Assembly (NCBI RefSeq): GCF_034190915.1
Contig: NW_026947506.1
Span: forward strand, 33,645,748-33,709,747
Length of the DNA: 64,000 bases
Direction of reading: 5' to 3'
Source: Cavia porcellus
Taxonomy: Eukaryota; Chordata; Mammalia; Rodentia; Caviidae
This document shows positions 57,600-64,000 of this stretch, one piece after another. Positions within the stretch are counted from its first letter, which is position 1; every line of letters begins with the position of its first letter. The notes below the pieces were generated by a model. It was not told the origin of the DNA. It was given only the letters and a program-made list of their open reading frames with translations, and ran no database searches. A program made the position numbers and the translations under genes.

Positions 57600-60500
57600 A
57601 AAGTGTCAAGTTTATCATTTTTATGGCTGAGTAGTACTCCATTGTATAAAAAATACCATGTCTTTTTTATTCATCCCTCAGTCGATGGGCATTTGGGGTG
57701 TTTCCGAGATCTGGCTATTATCAACTGAGCTGCTATAAACATAGGTGCACATATATAATTGTGGTATTATGTTTTTAATTATTTTGGGAAGATACCCAGA
57801 AGAGGAATAGCTGAGACATAGGGTACCTCCAATCCTGGTTTTTTGAGGAATCTCTACACTGATTTCCACAGTGACTGCACCAGTCTGTATTCCTACCAAT
57901 AGTGGGGAAGTGTTCCTTTATCTCCACAGGCCCTCCAGCATTTGTATTTGGTTGATTTCTTGATAGTAGCCTTTTTTTGGGGGGTGTGAGATAGAATCTC
58001 AGTATTGCTTTAATTTGTATTTCTTGAATGACCAGCAATGTTGAACATTTTTTCATGTATTTATTTTCTATTTGTATTTCTTCATCGGAGAAGTGTGTAT
58101 TCAGCTCAGATACCCAGTTTGGGATTGGGTCTTTAAATTTGGGAGGCCTGATTTTTTTTGAGTTCTTTATATGTTCTTGAGAATAATCCTTTGAGAAACA
58201 GCTGGAAAACATTTTCTCCTGCTTTGTGAGTTATCTCTTCACTGTGTTGGTAGTTTCTCTTGCTGTGCAAAAGCATTTCAGGAGGTGAGATCCCATTTGT
58301 TGATTCTTTGTGATAGTTCCTGTGCAATATGGGTTTTGTTCACACCAATGTCTTCAAGCGTTTTACCTTCTCTATCTTCCAGCAGATTTACTGTTTCTGT
58401 TTAATATTAAAATCTTTAATCCATTCAGATTTTAGCTTAGTACATGCTGAAATACATGGGTGCAGTTTTAATCTTGGACATGTGTAGAATTAGTTTTTTC
58501 AGCGTCATTTATTAAAGAGGCTATCATTCTTCCAATGAATGTGTTTGGCACCTTTGTCAAGGACAAGGTAGCTTAGTGTGTCTGCAGTTGTTTCTGCATC
58601 TTTTAATCTATTCCACTGATCTGTTTTTTGCCAAAATCACATTGTTTTATCACAGTAGATTTAAAGTGTAATTTTAAGTCAGGGATTATAATGCCCTCTG
58701 TTTTGTCTTTGTTGCCCAGGATTGCCTTTGTTATTCTAGATCTCTTCTGATTCTAGGTGAATTTTAGGATTATTTTCTCTAATTGTGTAAGGCATGCTAT
58801 TGGAATTTTGATTGGGTTTGCACTGGATCTGTATAAAAGTTTTGGAAGCGAGGCCATTTTCACTATACTGTTTCTTCCTAACCCAGAGCATGGGATTATC
58901 TTTCTACTTTCTAATACCCTCTTCCATCTCTTCTTTCAGAGTATTGCAGTTTTCAATGTAGAGGTCTTTTATATCCTTTGGTAGATTGATTCCTATGTAT
59001 TTTACCTTTTTTGGATGCTATTGTAAAAGGTATAGTTTCCCTGATTTCTCTCAGTGAGTTTGTTATTCTTGTACAGGAAGGCTATTGATTTTTGAGTGTT
59101 GACTTTGTAACAAGCTACATTACTAAATTTGCTTATTAAATCTAGAAGTCTTTTGGTAGAGTTTTTGGGATCTTCTCAGTAGAGTATCATGTCATCTGAA
59201 AATAATTATACTTTAACTTCTTTCTTTCCTATCTTTTTCCTTTTATTTCTTTCTCTTGTCTAATTGCTCCTGCTAAAATTTCCATGGCTATGTTGAATAA
59301 GAGTGGAGGAAATTGACATGTTTTTCTTTTCCCTAATTTTACAGTGTCCATTTAGTATGATTTGTTGTATTCCAACCTAATAAAGGCCATCTATAACAAT
59401 AAGATTGAGATAAAGGCCAATCTACGCCAATTTTCTGTAGGTTTTTTTTTTTATCATGAATGAGTGCTGGACTTTATCAAAAGCTTTTTCTACGTCTGTT
59501 GAGATGATCATAAGACTTTTGTCCTTGGCTCTTTTAATATGCTATATTAGATTTATGGACTTAAGTGTGTTGAACCATACCTGCATCCTTAGGAGAAATC
59601 CCACTTGATCATGTTATACAAGCTTTTTGATGATTTGCTACAGTCTGTTTGCCAATATCATATGTTCATTAGGAGACTGGCCTATAATTCTCTTTCTTAG
59701 TTGGGTCCTTCTCTGTATTGGAATCAGAGTCATGTTTGCTTCCAGCAATAAATTTGGGAGTATTGCTTCCCTTTCAGTTTCATTAAAGAGTTTGAGAAGC
59801 AGTGGTTTTAGGTCTTCATTAAATTTCTTCCAGACTTGAGCAGTGAATCCATTAGCGCCTGTGCTTTCTTTGTTGATAATTTTTTAATTAAATCTTTGAT
59901 TTCATTAATTGATATTTAATAATTTATGATATTTATATCTTTTTGATTTAGCTTTGGAAATTCATATTTATCTAGGAATCTATCCATTTCTTCTGTAGTT
60001 TCCATCTTATGAGAACACAAGTTTTCAATGTAGGTACAAATGATTTTCTGGATTTCTACAGGGTCTGTTGTGATTTTGCCCTTTTCATATTTAATTGTGT
60101 AGATTTAAGTCTTTTCTTTTTTTTGATAGGGTTTTCTAAGGGTTTGTCAATTTTATTTAATCTTTCAAAGAACCAAATTTTTTGATGCGTTAATTCTTTA
60201 TATTGTTTTATTTTTTGTTGTTGTTGTTGTTTTTTTTTTTTTTTTAGCTCCCAGTGTGTTAAGTTCTACTCTGGTCTTTATAATTTCCTCCCTTGTACGA
60301 GCTTTTGATTTAGTCTATTCTTCTTTTTCTAGAAGTTGAGGTTCAACATTAAGTTCTATATATGTGCTTGCTCCATTTTCCTGATATGGAAATTTACTGC
60401 TATAAATTTCCCTGTTAAGACTGCATTCATTGTGTCCCACAAATTCCAATATATTGTATTGTCATTATCATTCAACTGTTAAAAACTGTTTAATTTCTTC

Positions 60501-61250
60501 TTTAATTTCATCTGTGACCCATTGGTTGTTCGGTAGAGTGCTATTTAATTTCTATGTGTTTATGAAGTTCTTGTTGTTTCATTTGGCATGGATTCCCAAT
60601 TTCATTGCACTGTGGTCTGACAGTATGCATGGCATAATATAAATTCCTTTACATTTACTTAAGCATGTTCTATGAGCCAGTATATGGTCTATTTTGGAGA
60701 ATGTCCCATGTGCAGCTGAGAAGAATATGTATTCTGATATTGTGGTGTGGAACATTTTATAGACAGGTACTAAATCCATTTGCACAAAAGTTTGATTTTT
60801 CCCTAGTATTTCATTATTGATTTTTTGTCTTGTTGATCTGTGTTTTTGTGACAGTGAGGTATTGGGGTCTCCCAATACAATTGTGTTAGGGCTTATTTGA
60901 TTTTTAAATGTCCATTAGTAATTGTTTTATATAGCTGGGTGCACTGGCATTTGTTCCATATGTATTTATGATATTTCTTCCTCTTGCATTGTTCTCTTTA
61001 CCATGATGTAGTAACTTTCTTTATCTGTCTTAATCAGTCTTGGCTTAAAATTCACTTTGTCTGCAAATAGAATAGCTACCCCTGTTTTTTTCTGGATTCC
61101 TATTGCATGGAGTATTTTATATCCTTTGACTTTCAGTCTATAAATTTCTTTTTGAACTAAATATGTTTCTTATATACAGCACATTGTTGTATCTTGCTTC
61201 TTGATCCATTCTGCCACTCTGTGACTTTTGAGTGGTAAATTCATATTGAT
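57600..61250 (-). pseudogene. LINE-1 ORF2 remnant, nested element
   Basis: Antisense fragments follow ORF2 order. The endonuclease is at 60875-60579 (HGTFSKIDHILAHRTCL, then LSDHSAMKL, which keeps the SDH motif). RT follows in broken frames at about 60300-59200, and the C-terminal part lies at 58212-57678 (KFKDPIPNWVSELNTHFSD, then PQMPID). There is no continuous coding frame: stops and indels occur throughout. Confidence 0.85.
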
Positions 61251-61279
61251 AGTTAAAATTGATATGTATTGATTTATTC

Positions 61280-61655
61280 TTGTCATGTTATTTCCTATTG
61301 TTGCCCCCACTTTTTCATTTTCTCTCTAATTGTTTACCTTTCCAGTGGATTCCTGCTGTTGGGATCAATGGAACTGTAGTCCTTATTATCTCTTTCTAGA
61401 ATGTCCTTCAGAACATTTTGAAGTGCTAATTTGATGGTCATAAATTTCTTCTGATGTTCTTTTTTTCATGGAAGTATCTTATTTCTCCATCAATTTTGAA
61501 AGGTAGTTTTGTGGAATACATCAGCCCAGGTTGAAAGTTGTTTTCCTTTAGAACCTGGAGCACTTCATTGCAAGTGCTTGTGACTTGTGAGTTTGTGCTG
61601 AGAAGTCTGATTAGCTTTCTTTTATAAGTGACTTGTTTTCTTTTTACTGTCTCTG
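61280..61655 (-). pseudogene. LINE-1 ORF1 C-terminal remnant, nested element
   Basis: Read on the minus strand, the region after GTGCTCCAGGTTCTAAAGG gives an ORF1 C-terminal-domain pattern (LKENNFQPGLMY, then KIDGEIRYF). It lines up with 4890-5240 of the first L1. The coiled coil is absent: the sequence jumps to 5' UTR at about 61655. Confidence 0.75.
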
Positions 61656-61812
61656 TGGGCTTCAGTTCACACTTCAGATTCTTCCTGGGTCCAGGGGACC
61701 CACTTTCTTCCTTCTTGTCCCCTTCATGATGCCCTATTCCAGCATCTCAATGAAGACTATCAGAGAGGCTGTTTTCTCTGCTGCTTACTGTTCCACCATC
61801 TTCCCAGAAGAC

Positions 61813-62035
61813 TAAGTTTGTTCTTTCCCAAATGTCAACCTCTTTTCTGTAGTGCCTGTGCCATTTTACATTTCCACCAACAATGTGTGAATGATCTACT
61901 GTCTCTGCTTCCTGGAAAACCTTTGGTGTTGTCCCTATTTTTTACTTCCACCATGGCAATTAGCATTTAATATTTCACAGGATTTGTAATATTTGTTTCC
62001 TATAGTGACTGATGTTGGGTATATTTTCACATTGA
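61813..62035 (-). mobile_element. Old LINE-1 3' region, antisense (right of a nested L1)
   Basis: CAACCTCTTTTCTGTAGTGC, TGTGCCATTTTACATTTCC, ACCAACAATGTGTGAATG continue the series interrupted at 57230. Confidence 0.65.
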
Positions 62036-62043
62036 AATTTTTG

Positions 62044-62306
62044 GGTACCAAGGACTGAACTCATGACCTCATGCTTGCCAGGCAAGAGCTTGTGCTGCTG
62101 AGCTAAATCTCTAACCCCCCCAACCCCACTGTGAATTTTTTTTGAGACAAGGTCTCACTATGTAGTTCAGGCTGGCCTTGAACTTACTATATACAGGGTG
62201 GCCTTGAATTTGGTATATAATCTAGGCTGGCCTCAAACTCATGACAATTCTCCTGCCTTAGTCTCCTGAGTGACAGAGTTACAGGTATGCACCACCACAC
62301 CTGACT
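62044..62306 (-). mobile_element. Dimeric B1+ID SINE, antisense, with an extra internal repeat
   Basis: ID-like part GGTACCAAGGACTGAACTC and GCTGAGCTAAATCTC (62044-62115), then the B1 part GAGACAAGGTCTCACTATG to CACCACCACACC. The B1 internal unit appears three times (GGCTGGCCTTGAACTT, GGTGGCCTTGAATTT, GGCTGGCCTCAAACTC) instead of two. Confidence 0.88.
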
Positions 62307-62579
62307 TTCAAGAACTAACTTTAAAAAAGATCTAAGTAGGAAAAGCTAAACTTCTTATAAACATATTCATTTATTTTAAAAATCATTTGAATGAGTTAAC
62401 AATCAGAAAATATTTAGCTAAAATGAAAATTACAATTCTGGTAAATCTGAGGAAAATACTCAGGATAAAACATAGAGATTAAACATATGGAAACTATGGA
62501 AGAAAGACTTAAAATATCTAAGAAAATTCCAGAAAAAAAAACAGGGAAAATAGAGAATAGGCAGTGGTAAAGAGATAAT

Positions 62580-62890
62580 TGTTATGATATTTCCTAAAAT
62601 AATGGCTCTTCAGAGTCAAGAAGTAGAATAAACTTCAAATAGTACAAATCCAAATCCAAAATATGACACTACTGAACTTCACAAACAAAAACAATTTTAA
62701 AAATAGCCACGTATTCAGAACAACTGCAATTAGATGATAGCTGACAGCAGTAATAAAGAAGATAGTGAAATAATACCTCAAGAGACACAGAGGTATAACT
62801 GTCATCATAGAATTTCATATCCAGCTAAACTAACATTGACACATGAAGGAAAAAACTAATTCTTAAATCTTTTAGTGACATTTTTGAAAA
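62580..62890 (+). mobile_element. Ancient HAL1/L1 ORF1-like fragment, sense
   Basis: AGAATTTCATATCCAGCTAAA reads RISYPAK, the ORF1 C-terminal signature, preceded by decayed ORF1-like sequence and followed by ACACATGAAGGAAAAA. No frame remains. Confidence 0.45.
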
Positions 62891-64000
62891 TACATGCTCT
62901 CAATTTTGTCTGAATCTAGAAAAAATAAGATATCAGAAATTTTGCTCTTTATGGTATTATTTTCTCTTGTTATGAAATATTTATTACTTTTGAAATGTTT
63001 AAAAGATGAGGAAGCAGGGATAGTAAGGTGAGACAGCCTTTTGAGGCGCTTCATTATGAATGGTGGCAGAGAATGTTTGCAAGTCCATAAGGGCACAGGA
63101 AGACAAGGGAGTTGTTTTATCCTTAAAAGGAATAGAGCTAGAGTATTTTTATATGCCACTGGGAATTATCCCTTAGAAAAGGAGGGTGTGAAGATTAATG
63201 AAAGCGTGAGTGCAGTGATGTGAGGGGGTCACAGGCATTCTCAGGCTAGCATGAGGACAAAGACCTCACTTCTGTGGGGCACAGCCTGATGACCGTGTGT
63301 AATGGTTCTTCAGTACTCTTGGCAATGTCAGGGAAAGCATTTGCTCTAACAGGACAAAAACCAGAATGTGGTATGGATGCATCTTGCTGGGTAGGTAAGC
63401 TTGTGGAAAAGTAAGTGGTTTCATGTGGATTTTTACTTCTTGTGTAAACAGCTTAGAGTGAGGTTTGGCACAAGAGGAAAAATGAACTTCAGAGAGTAAG
63501 AAACACCTAGGAATCACACTGGGCTCATGAGAAACTGAGCGCAAATGCACAGTGTGGTATGTGGGATAGATTTTTCTAGTACAGCACAGAGACTCTGATC
63601 CAAGTGTGGAAAACTCAAGTAGTTGGGGTCAAATGAGCTTGAAGTTCAGCCACATATAAGTAAGAAATATGGATATTGAAAGTGTTTGCGAGATGGTGAT
63701 AGATGTCGGTTGTCTTTAAATTTTATGAAGGGAAAGCAATGGATAGTCACATGTAATAGAGTCAGTCAGAAGACTTGCAGACATTTCTGGGTTGAAAGAA
63801 TAATTGCACAGGGCATAGGAGAGGAAGTGGGTGGGTTAGGCACCTTCTTCTTACCTTCACCATTCATTCAGTTTCTGATACTGGGCTTCTCCTTCCATTG
63901 AAAAGATTCGGTGATACAATCCAGAAATGAGACAGAGTTAAATTTCGTGGGATGAACTTTTGTTGCCTAATGGTGTAGGGTGCTTTTTGAGATTCAAATT

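Larger units (their letters stand above)
57236..61812 (-). mobile_element. LINE-1 element, antisense, nested in an older L1
   Basis: Minus-strand order: 5' terminus CTTCTGGGAAGATGGTGG (ending at about 61812), a short 5' UTR piece, a junction at about 61655 straight into the ORF1 RRM/C-terminal part, ORF2 (about 61250-57600), and a 3' UTR with AATAAA near 57265 and an A-rich tail. Most of the 5' UTR and the ORF1 N-terminus are missing. TSD uncertain (TAGGTTTTG versus TAAGTTTG). Its 3' UTR is unlike those of the other two L1 copies. Confidence 0.88.
49765..64000 (+). other. SDK1: SDK1 intron after the third visible exon (5' part)
   Basis: The intron opens with GTAAGT at 49765. No further SDK1 exon was recognised before the window ends, so it is longer than 14.2 kb. 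Contents are repeats listed separately. Stretches where I see nothing: 49.8-50.3, 50.35-51.15, 51.6-52.15, 52.4-52.75, 53.4-55.75, 56.3-56.6 and 62.9-64.0 kb. A short stretch near 53.65-53.77 kb may be an old LTR fragment. Confidence 0.85.

Overview
This is a stretch of mammalian nuclear DNA. It is AT-rich, with large introns and dense retrotransposon debris. The only host gene supported is a plus-strand segment of SDK1 (sidekick-1, an Ig/fibronectin-type cell-adhesion receptor). Three consecutive coding exons lie at 21341-21500, 47128-47234 and 49617-49764. They encode the start of the mature extracellular region: a complete first Ig domain and the first part of the second. The frame is unbroken across both junctions, every boundary has AG/GT, and split codons resolve correctly (intron phases 1, 2, 1, 2). 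Everything else is SDK1 intron.

The repeats point to a rodent outside the mouse/rat group. There are B1 (7SL-derived) SINEs with the internal ~29-bp duplication, dimeric B1+ID SINEs, and a tRNA-derived ID-like SINE whose copies keep clear target-site duplications (TSDs). I favour a castorimorph rodent (beaver, kangaroo rat, pocket gopher), with a squirrel-related lineage as the alternative. This rests on remembered repeat character only.

Layout: (1) 1-9.5 kb: a microsatellite, a 5.5-kb antisense LINE-1 whose 5' UTR holds tandem ~185-bp monomers, then a much older antisense L1. (2) 9.9-20.4 kb: an antisense MaLR solo LTR with perfect TSD, L2/MIR/hAT fossils, SINEs, and a Tigger-type MITE split by a dimeric SINE. 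(3) 21.3-21.5 kb: first SDK1 exon. (4) 21.5-47.1 kb: a 25.6-kb intron holding two TSD-bounded elements 0.8 kb apart. One is a 3.1-kb ORF1-only half-LINE (HAL1-like, 29005-32122); the other is a 5.6-kb internally deleted LINE-1 (32901-38460). They end in the same ~1.1-kb 3' UTR. Further on are a recent 96-bp tandem duplication and an inverted pair of mariner remnants. (5) 47.1-49.8 kb: SDK1 exons two and three. (6) 49.8-64 kb: intron with a poly(A)-only insertion, a MaLR LTR, a 57-bp minisatellite, and an antisense LINE-1 (about 57236-61812) nested in an older L1.

No autonomous coding capacity remains in any transposon: every ORF1/ORF2 is truncated, frameshifted or catalytically damaged. The most distinctive content is the half-LINE/LINE pair with shared termini, three L1 copies with three different 3' UTR arrangements, and the monomeric L1 5' UTR. 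No CRISPR array, operon or bacterial feature is present, and no structural RNA gene was recognised.
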